A stretch of 64,000 nt of DNA from Peptoniphilus_A sp022767005 (GCF_050315115.1 NZ_JBNPOJ010000007.1:1-64000); one strand, 5' to 3'. Numbered from the stretch's first letter, positions 7,412-17,434 are shown. Translations and numbers: made by a program. The notes: generated by a model not told the origin, from the letters alone.

Positions 7412-9706
7412 TCAAATAATAAAAGAGCCTTTGTCATCAATTTCAAGTGGAATTAATTGATACTCTCCACTTAAATTTTTTAACTTTTCTCTAATAAATT
7501 CTTCAGAATTTTTGTCATTTTCCCTTAATAAAATCATAATTGTTGAACCAGAACCACTTAAGTAGTGAGCGATGGCTGAACTTTCATCGATTATTTTTTC
7601 AATTTCATTTATTTCTGGAATGAGTTTAAATCTATAAGGCTCGTGGATTTTATCTTTAAGGGCAACTTTTAAGTTATTTGCATCTCCAGAAATCAAGGAC
7701 AAAACTAATAATGATAGGTGAGAAATGTTAAATACTACATCCCCTCTGTTGTAGCTTTTTGGTAGCACTTCTCTTGCCATTTCTGTATTAAGATTAAAAT
7801 CTGGAATTAATGCCAAAAATTTTATTTTGTCTGAAACTTTAAATTTTTCAACATATACTTCCTCATCTTCTATTATTGATGCAGTTACTCCGCCAAAAAT
7901 TGCGGGAGAAACATTGTCGGGATGTCCTTCCATTTTTGCTGCTATTTTTAAAATTTCTTTTTTGTCGAATTTTTTATTCATGACAGAAAATGCAGCCATA
8001 ATTCCAATAATTATACAAGTTGCAGATGAGCCAAGCCCACGTGACATTGGTATATCTGACTTTAGTTTAAAGTCTATGGGAATAACTTTCTCTCCGTAAA
8101 CTTCAAAAGTATGTGCATAAGCTTTGTATATCAAATTATCTTTTAAATTTTCTTCAAAGGCTTTTAAGTCCTTGCTCTCTTTAAATTCAGAAGTATTGTA
8201 TAGTTTTAGTGCAAGTCCAAGAGAATCAAAGCCCGGTCCTATATTTGCAGATGTTGCAGGAACAGCAATTCTCATTCCGCGATTTGCAAATTTTAACACT
8301 TCATCTTCTATTTCATCTTTATTTATTTTATTGTCGTGAATTATTTTTTTTGATTTTAATTTTTTTATTTCTCTTGGAATTTTTACACCGGAAATTTTAT
8401 AAAGATAGTCAATATTTTCAAATTCATCTTGTGAAACTTTTTCGCCAAGGGAAGATAGCACTGATGATGAAAATTTGTAAGGACTTGCAGTAGAAAGTAT
8501 TACTGTATTTTTTAGTCCAAGCTCATCAACTATATGCTTTGCCACAGCTGTGTGAGGATCGATTAAATAATTTTCCTCGCGAAAAGTTTTTGCAATAGTA
8601 TTTTTTGTTTCTTCTTCATCTGCATATCCGCATAAAAATTCTGGAAATTCATTTTCGAAGGTAAAAATTCGAGAATCAGATAATTCTTTCATTTTTTCCC
8701 TTACAACTGAATCAGATGATTTGTGGTATAACAATCTTTCTAGGTTACTAGAAACTAATATATCCATTGATGGTGAAATAGTTTTTTTCAGTTTTTTATT
8801 TGCATCATAAAGTCCAGACATAAAAAATTCTGTAAGGACATTGTTGGAATTTGATGCAATTACTAGCTTTTCTATGGGAAGTCCCATTTCCTTTGCGTAA
8901 TATCCTGCCAAAATATCGCCAAAATTGCCTGTGGGAACGCAGAAAGAAATTTTGTCGCCGCCAGATATTTTTTTGGAATTTACGAGATTTGCGTAAGCGT
9001 AAAAATAATATACAATTTGTGGCAAAAGTCTTCCAATATTTATTGAATTGGCAGAGGAAAGATATACATTTTTTTCTGACAATTTATTTTTTATTTTATT
9101 GTCATTAAAAATTTTTTTAACAGCAGATTGCGCGTCGTCAAAATTTCCAGCAATGGAAATTACCTTTGAGTTAAGTGAATCTGTTGAGTCCATTTGTTTT
9201 TTCTGAATTGCAGAAACTCCCTCTGTTGGATATAAAACTAATATGTCTATATTTTCAGTGTTATAAAATCCCTCGAGGGCAGCCTTTCCAGTATCCCCTG
9301 AAGTTGCTGTAAGGATTAGAGTTTTTTCCTTTATGCCAAGGGATTCTTTTGCGTAGGACAAGAGATTTGGCAAAAGGCATAGGGCAAAGTCCTTGAAGGC
9401 AGAAGTTTTTCCGTGATAAAGTTCAAGATAAAAGTCTTTTTTATAGGAAACTTTTGCAATTTCATCTTCAAAACTTGCGTAGGATTTTTCTATAATTTCA
9501 AGAAGCTTTTTACTGTCAAAATCTGTTAAATATAGAGATAAAATTTTGTGCGCAAGGTCAGTATATTTAAGATTTAAATTTTCCATTATGTTAAATCTTG
9601 GGAAAGATTCAGGCACAAAAAGTCCGCCGTCATCTGAAATGCCCTTTACAATTGCTTCTCTTGCTGAGATTTTTAATTTAGAATTTCTAGTTGATAAAAA
9701 CTTCAT
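7412..9706 (-). CDS. thrC-thrB: Threonine synthase-homoserine kinase fusion
   Basis: A 764-residue bifunctional protein. Residues 1-465 are threonine synthase: N-terminal STRN, GGLFVPE, PLP lysine K105 in KTSAFKDFA, phosphate loop SGDTGKAA, and VPTGNFGDILAGYYA. From M478 a GHMP-kinase homoserine kinase begins (RIAVPATSANIGPGFDSLG), with ATP loop PMSRGLGSSATC and C-terminal HYLSGSGSTIM. Together they convert homoserine to O-phosphohomoserine and then threonine. The synthase ends at its normal point, and only a few residues link it to what was probably the old kinase start. The reaction order is inverted along the chain (kinase C-terminal). It follows hom in the operon with a 4-bp overlap. Confidence 0.92.
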   Translation of the reverse strand: MKFLSTRNSKLKISAREAIVKGISDDGGLFVPESFPRFNIMENLNLKYTDLAHKILSLYLTDFDSKKLLEIIEKSYASFEDEIAKVSYKKDFYLELYHGKTSAFKDFALCLLPNLLSYAKESLGIKEKTLILTATSGDTGKAALEGFYNTENIDILVLYPTEGVSAIQKKQMDSTDSLNSKVISIAGNFDDAQSAVKKIFNDNKIKNKLSEKNVYLSSANSINIGRLLPQIVYYFYAYANLVNSKKISGGDKISFCVPTGNFGDILAGYYAKEMGLPIEKLVIASNSNNVLTEFFMSGLYDANKKLKKTISPSMDILVSSNLERLLYHKSSDSVVREKMKELSDSRIFTFENEFPEFLCGYADEEETKNTIAKTFREENYLIDPHTAVAKHIVDELGLKNTVILSTASPYKFSSSVLSSLGEKVSQDEFENIDYLYKISGVKIPREIKKLKSKKIIHDNKINKDEIEDEVLKFANRGMRIAVPATSANIGPGFDSLGLALKLYNTSEFKESKDLKAFEENLKDNLIYKAYAHTFEVYGEKVIPIDFKLKSDIPMSRGLGSSATCIIIGIMAAFSVMNKKFDKKEILKIAAKMEGHPDNVSPAIFGGVTASIIEDEEVYVEKFKVSDKIKFLALIPDFNLNTEMAREVLPKSYNRGDVVFNISHLSLLVLSLISGDANNLKVALKDKIHEPYRFKLIPEINEIEKIIDESSAIAHYLSGSGSTIMILLRENDKNSEEFIREKLKNLSGEYQLIPLEIDDKGSFII

Positions 9707-10884
9707 ATTTCCTCCTCGATTTCTGCCATAAAGATTTTGTCAAAATCATCAATTGCATCTATTAGTTTATTGAGGTTTACTTTTTTTGTAATTATGTGAT
9801 ATTCTTCTCCAATTATTTTCTCTGATGAAATTAAATTTTTAAGTTCCTTAGAAAATTTTTCACATCTCACATAATAATTTTTTTCTAAATTATTTTCCAC
9901 TACATAATTATTTGCAGAATCATAGAAAGTTTTAATTTCTCTTTTTGCAAGAATCCTCAAAAGGTCTCGCATTATCGCATCTGCTGTTTCAAGCTTTCCT
10001 GCTCCAGGACCCTTTAATTCATATTTTTTAAAATTTTCGCCTAGAATTTTTATTGCATTTGTAGATTCGAAGCTTTTTGCAAAAAAGTCATCTTTTACAA
10101 ATGTAGGGATTACAGAAATATTTATTTTGTCATCCTTTAATTTTGATTTCCCAAGAAGTCTTATTGAGTAGCCAAGTGCCTTTGCAAAGTCAAAATCAGA
10201 TTTTTTTACATTTGCGATCCCAAAAGTAAAGATATCATCTTCATTAATTTTTGAATTATAAACTATTGATGAAAGTATTCTTATTTTTCTCATTGAATCG
10301 AAACCACAAACATCTGCTGTGGGGTCAGCTTCTGCGTATCCAAGGTCCTGTGCTTCTTTCAAAACCTCATCATAATTTAAACCCTCAATTTCCATTTTTG
10401 ATAAAATATAATTAGAAGTTCCGTTTAAAATTCCAGAAATTTCAAAGATATCGTTAATGAAAACTTCTTCCATAATTGGATGAATTATTGGAATTGCACC
10501 AGCAACAGATGCCTCGTAGGAGAAAAAGACATTTTTTTTAATTGAAAGTTCATTTAACTCTTCAAAATATTTTGAAACCACAGCCTTATTTGCCGTTACA
10601 ATATTTTTTCCAGCATTCATTAATTTTACAATTCTTTCGTGAGTTTCTTCAAGACTTGAAGTTACATCTATAACTGTGTCCACATCAGAATTTAAAATTT
10701 CGTCAAAATTATCTGTGAAGGTTAGATTTTTATCTAGTGGATTTCTATTTTTATTTACATTTTTTATTAAAACTTTATCTATAATTATGTCAAAATCTCT
10801 TTTTAAAAGTGAATTTCTCTTTTTGTACAAAATTTCTTCGACACCTGTCCCAACAGTACCAAAGCCCATTATTGCAATTTTCAA
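9703..10884 (-). CDS. hom: Homoserine dehydrogenase
   Basis: A 393-residue enzyme reducing aspartate semialdehyde to homoserine. The N-terminal Rossmann fold is visible (AIMGFGTVGTGVEEIL); VTANKAVVSKY, EASVAGAIPII, LNGTSNYIL and ADPTADVCGFD are family signatures. It is about 35-40 residues shorter than enzymes with a full C-terminal ACT domain, so the regulatory end is reduced or divergent. The start is a TTG codon preceded by GGAGG at ideal spacing; the next ATG is five codons later inside the Rossmann strand. Tightly coupled to asd upstream and thrC-thrB downstream. Confidence 0.92.
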   Translation of the reverse strand: MKIAIMGFGTVGTGVEEILYKKRNSLLKRDFDIIIDKVLIKNVNKNRNPLDKNLTFTDNFDEILNSDVDTVIDVTSSLEETHERIVKLMNAGKNIVTANKAVVSKYFEELNELSIKKNVFFSYEASVAGAIPIIHPIMEEVFINDIFEISGILNGTSNYILSKMEIEGLNYDEVLKEAQDLGYAEADPTADVCGFDSMRKIRILSSIVYNSKINEDDIFTFGIANVKKSDFDFAKALGYSIRLLGKSKLKDDKINISVIPTFVKDDFFAKSFESTNAIKILGENFKKYELKGPGAGKLETADAIMRDLLRILAKREIKTFYDSANNYVVENNLEKNYYVRCEKFSKELKNLISSEKIIGEEYHIITKKVNLNKLIDAIDDFDKIFMAEIEEEI

Positions 10885-10885
10885 A

Positions 10886-11863
10886 TTAAACCTCCAAGAG
10901 TTTCTTTGCTATTTGCACGGCATTTGTCGCCGCACCCTTTCTAATATTGTCTGCGCAAGACCATAAATTTATTCCATTTTCCACAGTAAAGTCACGTCTA
11001 ATTCTTCCAACAAAGACTTCATTTTTGTCGGCAGACATAAGTGGCATTGGATAAACTTCCTTTGCAGGATCATCAGCCAAAATTATTCCCGGATATTCTG
11101 AGATAATTTTTTTAACATCTTCAACTTCAAAAGGCTTCTCAACTTCAACATTTATAGAAATGCTATGGGAATTTCTAACAGGCACACGCACAGTTGTAGC
11201 TGTAACAAGAAGGGAATCATCGTGAAGAATTTTTTTAGTTTCATTAATCATCTTCATCTCTTCTTTTGTGTATCCATTGTCTAAAAATACATCAATTTGT
11301 GGAATACAATTATTTTTAATTGGATATTTGTATGCAAGATTAGTGCCTTTTTCAAGGTCAGAAATTCCTTTTATGCCAGATCCAGAAACAGATTGATAAG
11401 TTGAATAAATAACTCTTTTAATCTTGTATTTATCGTGAATTGGTTTAAGCGGTAGGACTGACTGAATTGTAGAACAATTTGGATTTGCAATAATTCCATT
11501 GTTATTTTTAATATCTTCAGGATTAATTTCAGGGACAACTAGGGGAACATTGGGGTCCATTCTAAAAGCAGAGCTATTATCGACAACTACTGCACCAGCC
11601 TTTGCAGCTATTGGAGCAAATTTTTCACTCACAGATCCTCCAGCAGAAAATAGTGCAATTTTTATTCCTCTTCCATCGAAGGAATCTTCCTTTAATTCCT
11701 CAACAGTGTAATCTTTACCACAATAATTTATGATTTTACCTGCAGATTTTTTTGAGCTAAATAAATATAAATTGTCTATTGGAAAATTTTCCTCGCTCAA
11801 AACCTTTAACATCATGCTTCCAACTAAACCAGTTGCACCAACAACTGCTACATTAACCTTCAT
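10886..11863 (-). CDS. asd: Aspartate-semialdehyde dehydrogenase
   Basis: A 325-residue enzyme, NADPH-dependent reduction of beta-aspartyl phosphate. Rossmann motif VAVVGATGLVGSMML at the N-terminus, catalytic Cys in IANPNCSTIQ, substrate-binding VSGSGIKG and the downstream VRVPVRNSHS. I chose the ATG at 11863, which has AGGAGG six bases upstream and overlaps the aspartokinase stop by 11 bp. A longer in-frame extension to 11935 would be buried in the kinase gene. This is the only asd in the window, so it probably also supplies the lysine branch. Confidence 0.93.
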   Translation of the reverse strand: MKVNVAVVGATGLVGSMMLKVLSEENFPIDNLYLFSSKKSAGKIINYCGKDYTVEELKEDSFDGRGIKIALFSAGGSVSEKFAPIAAKAGAVVVDNSSAFRMDPNVPLVVPEINPEDIKNNNGIIANPNCSTIQSVLPLKPIHDKYKIKRVIYSTYQSVSGSGIKGISDLEKGTNLAYKYPIKNNCIPQIDVFLDNGYTKEEMKMINETKKILHDDSLLVTATTVRVPVRNSHSISINVEVEKPFEVEDVKKIISEYPGIILADDPAKEVYPMPLMSADKNEVFVGRIRRDFTVENGINLWSCADNIRKGAATNAVQIAKKLLEV

Positions 11864-13175
11864 TTTTTTCCTCCTTATAAAATTCTTCGTAAATAGCTTC
11901 AATAGCTTTTTCAAAGTCCTTAGTTTCAACGCCAATAATAATATTAATTTCGCTAGAACCTTGGCTTATCATTTTTATATTAACGCCCTTTTTTGCAAGA
12001 GCCGTAAAAGTCCTTGATGACACGCCCTTTTCATTTATCATGCCACGACCAACTACTGCAATAAGTGAAATATCTCTTTCCCAACTAATATTATCTACAT
12101 TTAAGTAAATTTTTAGTTCTTCAAGGACTTTATTTATTTTTGGAGCGATGTAAGAATCTGAGACAATTACAGAAACAGAATCAATACTTGAAGGCATATG
12201 CTCAATTGATATGTCGTTACTTTCAAAAACAGTAGTTAGCTTTCTGAAAAAATCTTTTTCAGTATTCATATTTACTTTTTCAAGATTTATAACAGTAAAA
12301 TCTTTTTTTCCAGAAATACCCGTTACAATATTCTTATTTTTATAATCGCATTTAGAAACAATAAGAGTTCCCTTTTCGTGAGGAGCGTTAGTATTCTTAA
12401 TGTTTATAGGAATATTCTTATCTCGAAGGGGAAAGATAGCCTCTTCGTGAAGAACTTTTGCACCCATGTAGGAAAGTTCACGAAGCTCTTTATAAGTAAT
12501 AGTACCAATAGGACAGGAGTCCTTTACTATTTTAGGGTCTGCAACTAAAAATCCGCTTACATCAGTAAAGTTTTCATACATTTCAGCATCTAAAGCAGAA
12601 GCAATCACTGAACCAGTAACATCAGATCCACCTCTAGAAAAAGTATGAACTTTGCCAAATTCATCTAAGCCATAAAAACCTGGCACAACAGCTCTATCGT
12701 GTTTTGTCAAAATATTTTTTATGTTTTCACAAGACTTGTCAATGTCCAAGACACCCTCGTTAAATACAATTAAATCCCTTGCATCTACAAAATCATAACC
12801 AATGTAATTTGCAAGAACTTGAGCACTAATAAATTCACCACGACTAATTACAAAATCGTAACTAGCACCCTTTGCAATTTCATTTTTAACATCGTCTAAA
12901 ATTTTATCAATGTCAATATCCAAAACAAGATCATCGACAATATTTTTAAAAACATTTTCGATGATCTTGTAAACTTCGTTAAAATTCAAATCATGCACAC
13001 TTAATTCGTGACACATTGCGAGTAGGTCAGTAACCTTGTGATTATTGTTCACACCTTTACCAGGTGCAGACACAACGACATACTTTCTCTCAAGGTCATC
13101 TTCTATTATAGCTTTAACTTTTTTCAGTTGAACCGCATCAGCTAGTGAGCTTCCACCAAATTTTGCAACTTTCAT
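11853..13175 (-). CDS. Aspartokinase of the threonine operon
   Basis: A 440-residue aspartate kinase: VAKFGGSSLADA at the N-terminus, SRGGSDVTGSVIASAL at the active site, then two ACT domains (ISLIAVVGRGM is in the second). Length and gene context fit the monofunctional class I type (Bacillus subtilis ThrD/YclM-like), usually inhibited with threonine. Heads an operon with asd, hom and thrC-thrB. A second aspartokinase, in the lysine operon at 16261, suggests separate end-product control of the two branches. A perfect consensus promoter lies upstream at 13268-13296. Confidence 0.9.
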   Translation of the reverse strand: MKVAKFGGSSLADAVQLKKVKAIIEDDLERKYVVVSAPGKGVNNNHKVTDLLAMCHELSVHDLNFNEVYKIIENVFKNIVDDLVLDIDIDKILDDVKNEIAKGASYDFVISRGEFISAQVLANYIGYDFVDARDLIVFNEGVLDIDKSCENIKNILTKHDRAVVPGFYGLDEFGKVHTFSRGGSDVTGSVIASALDAEMYENFTDVSGFLVADPKIVKDSCPIGTITYKELRELSYMGAKVLHEEAIFPLRDKNIPINIKNTNAPHEKGTLIVSKCDYKNKNIVTGISGKKDFTVINLEKVNMNTEKDFFRKLTTVFESNDISIEHMPSSIDSVSVIVSDSYIAPKINKVLEELKIYLNVDNISWERDISLIAVVGRGMINEKGVSSRTFTALAKKGVNIKMISQGSSEINIIIGVETKDFEKAIEAIYEEFYKEEKNEG

Positions 13176-13267
13176 CTTTTTCTCCTTTTTAAACAGTGTA
13201 ATAAGTAAGTAAAATTAAATTAAGTTTCGTGTTTAGTACAAAAACAAAATTAAAAGTAATTTTTTCG

Positions 13268-13296
13268 ATTATACAATTATTTAGTAAAGTTGTCAA
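13268..13296 (-). promoter_or_regulatory. Consensus promoter of the threonine operon
   Basis: On the minus strand TTGACA (13291-13296) and TATAAT (13268-13273) are separated by exactly 17 bp, 93 bp upstream of the aspartokinase start. Both hexamers match the sigma-70/sigma-A consensus perfectly. Confidence 0.85.
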
Positions 13297-13530
13297 TTAA
13301 TATGGTATTAATTACGCCAAAATTAAGGACTTAATATTATAAATCGAAAAATATGCTAGAGTGATTCTTAAATTTGATATTAAAAAATTTTTTTGAAACT
13401 AAAAGCTTGCTATTTTAAAAACATATAATATTTATTTTTAGTTTATAATAACTTATATACTTATTGATTTTCAAAGTAAAAGGAGATTTGATATTATAAA
13501 GTATCCAAAATTTGACATATCTTTTCCTTG
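13297..13530. other. Spacer between threonine and lysine operons
   Basis: AT-rich, with no open reading frame or RNA signature that I can support. A ribosome-binding-like AAAGGAG at 13481 is followed only by a three-codon frame and then the hairpin at 13538-13577. Confidence 0.5.
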
Positions 13531-13537
13531 GAACATT

Positions 13538-13577
13538 AAAGTCCTCCTAATTATTCTCTTATTAGGAGGACTTTTTA
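13538..13577. terminator. Strong hairpin terminator after ddh
   Basis: A 13-14 bp GC-containing stem (AAAGTCCTCCTAAT pairing with TATTAGGAGGACTTT, eight-base loop). It ends the lysine operon on the minus strand; on the plus strand it is followed by five T, so it may work in both directions. Confidence 0.75.
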
Positions 13578-13651
13578 CACATACTATTGTCGCAATTTTT
13601 GCTTTCACACAACTTTTAAATTATTCACCTACAACAGCCTATAAATTCTTA

Positions 13652-14608
13652 TTACAGATAATTTTTTATTAATTCTTCATGAGATAGCTCGTTGTAATAG
13701 GCTGGTGGAGTATCTAGCACTGTGTGAGCTCCATAGTTTTTATTTTCTACATATTTTAAAACCGCTCTTGATGCTGCTATCATTACCGCTGCTGTAAAAT
13801 CTGGGTTAGAGTCCAACTCTAATGTAAATTTATACAATTCACGATTATTTTCTAACGTTTCTCCAACTCTTATTACATGACCTCCATGTGGCATCTTTGT
13901 ATGATCTCTTTCAAACTCTTCTTCTGAAATAAATTTTACTTCTGTTTCATAAGGTTTGAAGTAATCTTCCATATTTACTATCTCTTCTCTAATTCTAGCT
14001 TCATCCTTTTTCTCGCATACTACATAGCAAAGTCTATTGTGTGTTTCAAAACTCTTATAATCTTTTGAGTTTTCTTTAATATTTTCTATTATTTCTTCTT
14101 TTGGAATTGTATATTGAACCGCTCTCTTAACACCTTTAATTCTTCTAACTGCATCACTATGCCCTTGGCTTACTCCCTTTCCCCAAAAAGTATTTGTATG
14201 ACCCTTTGTTAAAATTGATTCAGCAATTAGACGATTTAAAGAAAATAAACCTGGATCCCAACCTGTTGATACAAAAGCTACCTTTCCATTTTTTATTGCA
14301 ATATCATTCATCTTTTCAAAATATTGTGGAATATGTGCATGGTTATCATAAGCATCTACTGTGTTAAAATCTTTTATAATTTCTGGTGCCATATCTGGTA
14401 TGTCTGTTGCTGAACCTAGACTTAAAAGTAACACGTCAATTTTGTCTTTGTATTCTAATAGATTTTTTATGCTTTCCATTTTGTCATCATTAAAGGAATT
14501 TCTATCTCTTCTTGTAAATATTTTTACTAATTTTAGATTTTCATCTCTTTCTATAAGACCTCTAAGGGACTTTCCTAAATTTCCATATCCTACTATTCCA
14601 ATTTTCAT
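13652..14608 (-). CDS. ddh: meso-Diaminopimelate dehydrogenase
   Basis: A 318-residue NADPH-dependent Ddh. Rossmann motif IGIVGYGNLGKSL, STGWDPGLFSLNR, WGKGVSQGHSDAVRRIKGV, and C-terminal TAAVMIAASRA are typical. It converts tetrahydrodipicolinate directly to meso-diaminopimelate, so the succinylase or acetylase steps are not needed, and no dapD/E/F-like gene is in this operon. The product serves peptidoglycan and, through LysA, lysine. Last gene of the riboswitch-controlled lysine operon. Confidence 0.93.
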   Translation of the reverse strand: MKIGIVGYGNLGKSLRGLIERDENLKLVKIFTRRDRNSFNDDKMESIKNLLEYKDKIDVLLLSLGSATDIPDMAPEIIKDFNTVDAYDNHAHIPQYFEKMNDIAIKNGKVAFVSTGWDPGLFSLNRLIAESILTKGHTNTFWGKGVSQGHSDAVRRIKGVKRAVQYTIPKEEIIENIKENSKDYKSFETHNRLCYVVCEKKDEARIREEIVNMEDYFKPYETEVKFISEEEFERDHTKMPHGGHVIRVGETLENNRELYKFTLELDSNPDFTAAVMIAASRAVLKYVENKNYGAHTVLDTPPAYYNELSHEELIKNYL

Positions 14609-14654
14609 CTTTTTCCTCTTTTCTTATTTTATTAATTAATTTCTTATAGAGTGT

Positions 14655-15380
14655 TTACTCTAATATATCTTTAAAAATATAAAGACCTTTTTCCTTTCCA
14701 AGTAAAAACTTAGCTGCTTTTATTGCTCCATTGGCAAAAATATTTTTTGACCCTGCACTGTGTTTAATCTCAAGTATCTCACTATCTCCTGCAAAGATAA
14801 CTGTATGATCTCCATTTATTGTGCCTGCTCTTATGCTTGAAATACCTACTTCATTTTTATTGCGCATTTCGTGAATCTTTGTCCTATCATAAATTTCAGA
14901 AACATCTCTTTCTTTTTTAACTGCATCCAAGAGCATTAATGCCGTACCACTTGGAGCGTCTTTCTTTTTATTGTGATGAGCTTCTATTATTTCTATGTCA
15001 AAACCATCTAACATTTTTGTAAGCTCACTTACAATCTTCTCCATTACATTTATGCCTAAGGAATAATTTCTTGAATAAATTACTGGAATTTCTTCTGATG
15101 CTTTTTTTAAATTATTCATAGTCTTTTCGCTAAGACCTGTTGTTGCTTCTACAAGTGGCTTTTTCTTCTCTACTGAAAATTTTATAGTCTTATCTACTAT
15201 ACTCTTATTTGAAAAATCTATAATTACATCAAAATCTACATCTACATCCTCAAAGTTATTATAAATATTTTTCTCTCTATCCTCTTTTTCTGCAAATCCA
15301 CCTGCTATTTCAAAATCTCCATCTAAATTAAAGAAAGTCCTGCCCATTGCTCCTGTTATTCCAACTATAAATATTTTCAT
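14655..15380 (-). CDS. dapB: 4-Hydroxy-tetrahydrodipicolinate reductase
   Basis: A 241-residue DapB. Nucleotide-binding IFIVGITGAMGRTF at the N-terminus and the catalytic EAHHNKKKDAPSGTALML containing the His-His and Lys of the family. Final GTINGDHTVIFAGDSEILE is conserved. It reduces the DapA product with NAD(P)H. The ATG overlaps the dapA stop by 4 bp, indicating coupled translation. Confidence 0.93.
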   Translation of the reverse strand: MKIFIVGITGAMGRTFFNLDGDFEIAGGFAEKEDREKNIYNNFEDVDVDFDVIIDFSNKSIVDKTIKFSVEKKKPLVEATTGLSEKTMNNLKKASEEIPVIYSRNYSLGINVMEKIVSELTKMLDGFDIEIIEAHHNKKKDAPSGTALMLLDAVKKERDVSEIYDRTKIHEMRNKNEVGISSIRAGTINGDHTVIFAGDSEILEIKHSAGSKNIFANGAIKAAKFLLGKEKGLYIFKDILE

Positions 15381-16249
15381 TTCACACCTAGTATTCTCTT
15401 TAAATTATGTTTTGTATCTTCACTTGCCTCAAAAAGTGGAAGTCTAAGCCCTCCTACTTCATATCCCAGTAAATTCATAGCTGCTTTTACAGGAATTGGA
15501 TTTGGTTCTACAAAAAGTGCATCGTTTAATTCTTTTAAATCCGTTTGAAGTTTAGCTGCTTTTTCTATCTCTCCATCTAAATACAATTTAGTCATATTAT
15601 GAATTTTTTTTGGAAATATATTTGCTATAACAGAAATAACTCCCCTTGCCCCAAGGCTCATAAGTGGAATTGTAACATCGTCATTTCCTGAATATATGTC
15701 AAAATCATAACCTACAAGACTTCTTACCTTTGCAGCATAGGATAAATCGCCAGTTGCATCTTTCATTCCAATTATATTATCTATTTTTGAAAGCTCAAGA
15801 AGTGTCTTTGGATCAATGCCCATTCCCGTCCTTCCTGGCACATTGTATAAAAGCATTGGAATTTTTACACTTTCTGCAATTTTTTTAAAGTGTTCTATTA
15901 ATCCCCTCTGTGAAGTCTTATTATAATATGGAGTTACTTGCAAAAGTCCATCTGCCCCAGCATCTTCGCACATTTTTGAAAGCAACATACCATGTCTTGT
16001 ATCATTTGATCCTGCACCAGCAATAACTGGGATTCTGCCATTAATATAGTCCGCTGTAAATTTTACAGTTTCTGCTTGTTCTTCATTTGTCATCGTAGAC
16101 GCTTCTCCAGTTGTTCCTACTATTATTATTGCATCTGTTTCATTTTGTAAATGAAAGTCCAATAGTTGTTGCAGTTTAGCATAATCTACGTCAAAATTTT
16201 CTTTAAATGGTGTTACTATTGCAACACCGCTACCAGTAAATAAAGTCAT
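15377..16249 (-). CDS. dapA: 4-Hydroxy-tetrahydrodipicolinate synthase
   Basis: A 290-residue aldolase-type barrel. GTTGEASTMT, the Tyr of YYNKTSQRG, YNVPGRTGM and the Schiff-base lysine in IIGMKDATGDL are visible. Condenses pyruvate with aspartate semialdehyde, the first committed lysine step. Preceded 11 bp away by lysC and overlapping dapB. Confidence 0.94.
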   Translation of the reverse strand: MTLFTGSGVAIVTPFKENFDVDYAKLQQLLDFHLQNETDAIIIVGTTGEASTMTNEEQAETVKFTADYINGRIPVIAGAGSNDTRHGMLLSKMCEDAGADGLLQVTPYYNKTSQRGLIEHFKKIAESVKIPMLLYNVPGRTGMGIDPKTLLELSKIDNIIGMKDATGDLSYAAKVRSLVGYDFDIYSGNDDVTIPLMSLGARGVISVIANIFPKKIHNMTKLYLDGEIEKAAKLQTDLKELNDALFVEPNPIPVKAAMNLLGYEVGGLRLPLFEASEDTKHNLKRILGVK

Positions 16250-16260
16250 AATATCTCTCC

Positions 16261-17424
16261 TTATAAATCAAATTCTCTAATAAATAATTTCATAACTTTT
16301 TCTTTAATAACTGTATCTACAATTATTGATACGGAAATTTCCGATGTGGAAACTTGATAAAATTTAATATTATTTGCATTAAGTACATCAAATATCCTTG
16401 CAGCAACTCCGGGTTCAGTTCTCATTGCATTTCCAATCACTGAAACTTTTGATACATTTTCTATAAAATTAAATCCATCTCCAATTGAATTAATTGTATC
16501 CTTCTCCTCTATTACTGATGTAAAGGAAACATAAACTTCATCTCCAATAATACTTTGATTTATAACATCAATGTTAACTTCTTTTTTTGCAAGTTCAGAA
16601 AATAAATCTGCAATACTTTGATTTTCTAATTTTTTATTTACAAGCAAAATATTATCTATTGATGAAACTCCTCTTATAATACTTTTCTCCACATTTTCCT
16701 CCTTATCAATTACAGTTCCCAAGACATTGCAAGTATTTAGTGCAATATAAAGCTTTACTCCATATTTTTGTGCTAGCTCCACAGCTCTTGGATCAATTAC
16801 TTTTGCACCAAGATGTGCCATTTCCATAGTCTCTTCATAACTTATGCGATAAAGTTTTTTTGCATTTTTATAGAATCTCGGATCTACTGTATATATTCCT
16901 TCAACATCTGTGTAAATTTCACAATCACATCCAAGCTTAGCTGCAAGGGCAACAGCTGATGTATCTGAACCTCCACGTCCAAGCGTTGTAGTATCTCCTA
17001 CTTCATTAATCCCTTGAAACCCTGCCACAATTACAATGTAATTATCTCTAAGTTTTTCTTCAACATATTTTGTATCTACATCTAAAATCTTGCTGAATCC
17101 ATATCTCCCATAAGTTTTAAATCCTGCTTGTGCTCCACTTAAAGATATTGCCTTCTCTCCTAAAGATTCAACTGCCATTGCAAGAAGTGATGAGGATACA
17201 AGTTCTCCCGTAGCCATCAAAACGTCCATCTCTCTCTTTTGAGGTTTTTTATTTATCTCTTGAGCTTTTTTTATTAAAATATCCGTGGTATCTCCCATTG
17301 CAGAAACTACACAGACTACATTGTTTAAATCTCTCTTTCTCTTGACCAAGTTCCTTGCAACACTCATAATCTTTTCTGCATTTGCAACGGAACTCCCTCC
17401 AAATTTCATAACAACATTTTTCAT
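16261..17424 (-). CDS. lysC: Aspartokinase of the lysine operon
   Basis: A 387-residue aspartate kinase, second in this window: VMKFGGSSVANAEKI, GRGGSDTSAVALAAKLGCDCEIYTDV (read in parts) and two C-terminal ACT domains (QSIADLFSELAKKEVNIDVI; SVIGNAMRTEPGVAARIF). It is shorter than the threonine-operon enzyme and of the Bacillus LysC/DapG type. Placement under the lysine riboswitch suggests lysine-specific control of aspartate entry. Confidence 0.92.
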   Translation of the reverse strand: MKNVVMKFGGSSVANAEKIMSVARNLVKRKRDLNNVVCVVSAMGDTTDILIKKAQEINKKPQKREMDVLMATGELVSSSLLAMAVESLGEKAISLSGAQAGFKTYGRYGFSKILDVDTKYVEEKLRDNYIVIVAGFQGINEVGDTTTLGRGGSDTSAVALAAKLGCDCEIYTDVEGIYTVDPRFYKNAKKLYRISYEETMEMAHLGAKVIDPRAVELAQKYGVKLYIALNTCNVLGTVIDKEENVEKSIIRGVSSIDNILLVNKKLENQSIADLFSELAKKEVNIDVINQSIIGDEVYVSFTSVIEEKDTINSIGDGFNFIENVSKVSVIGNAMRTEPGVAARIFDVLNANNIKFYQVSTSEISVSIIVDTVIKEKVMKLFIREFDL

Positions 17425-17434
17425 AATTCACCTA

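Noticed and set aside
13481..13577. Small plus-strand gene before the terminator
   Set aside because: The AAAGGAG is followed by a frame of only three codons; no longer frame is open.
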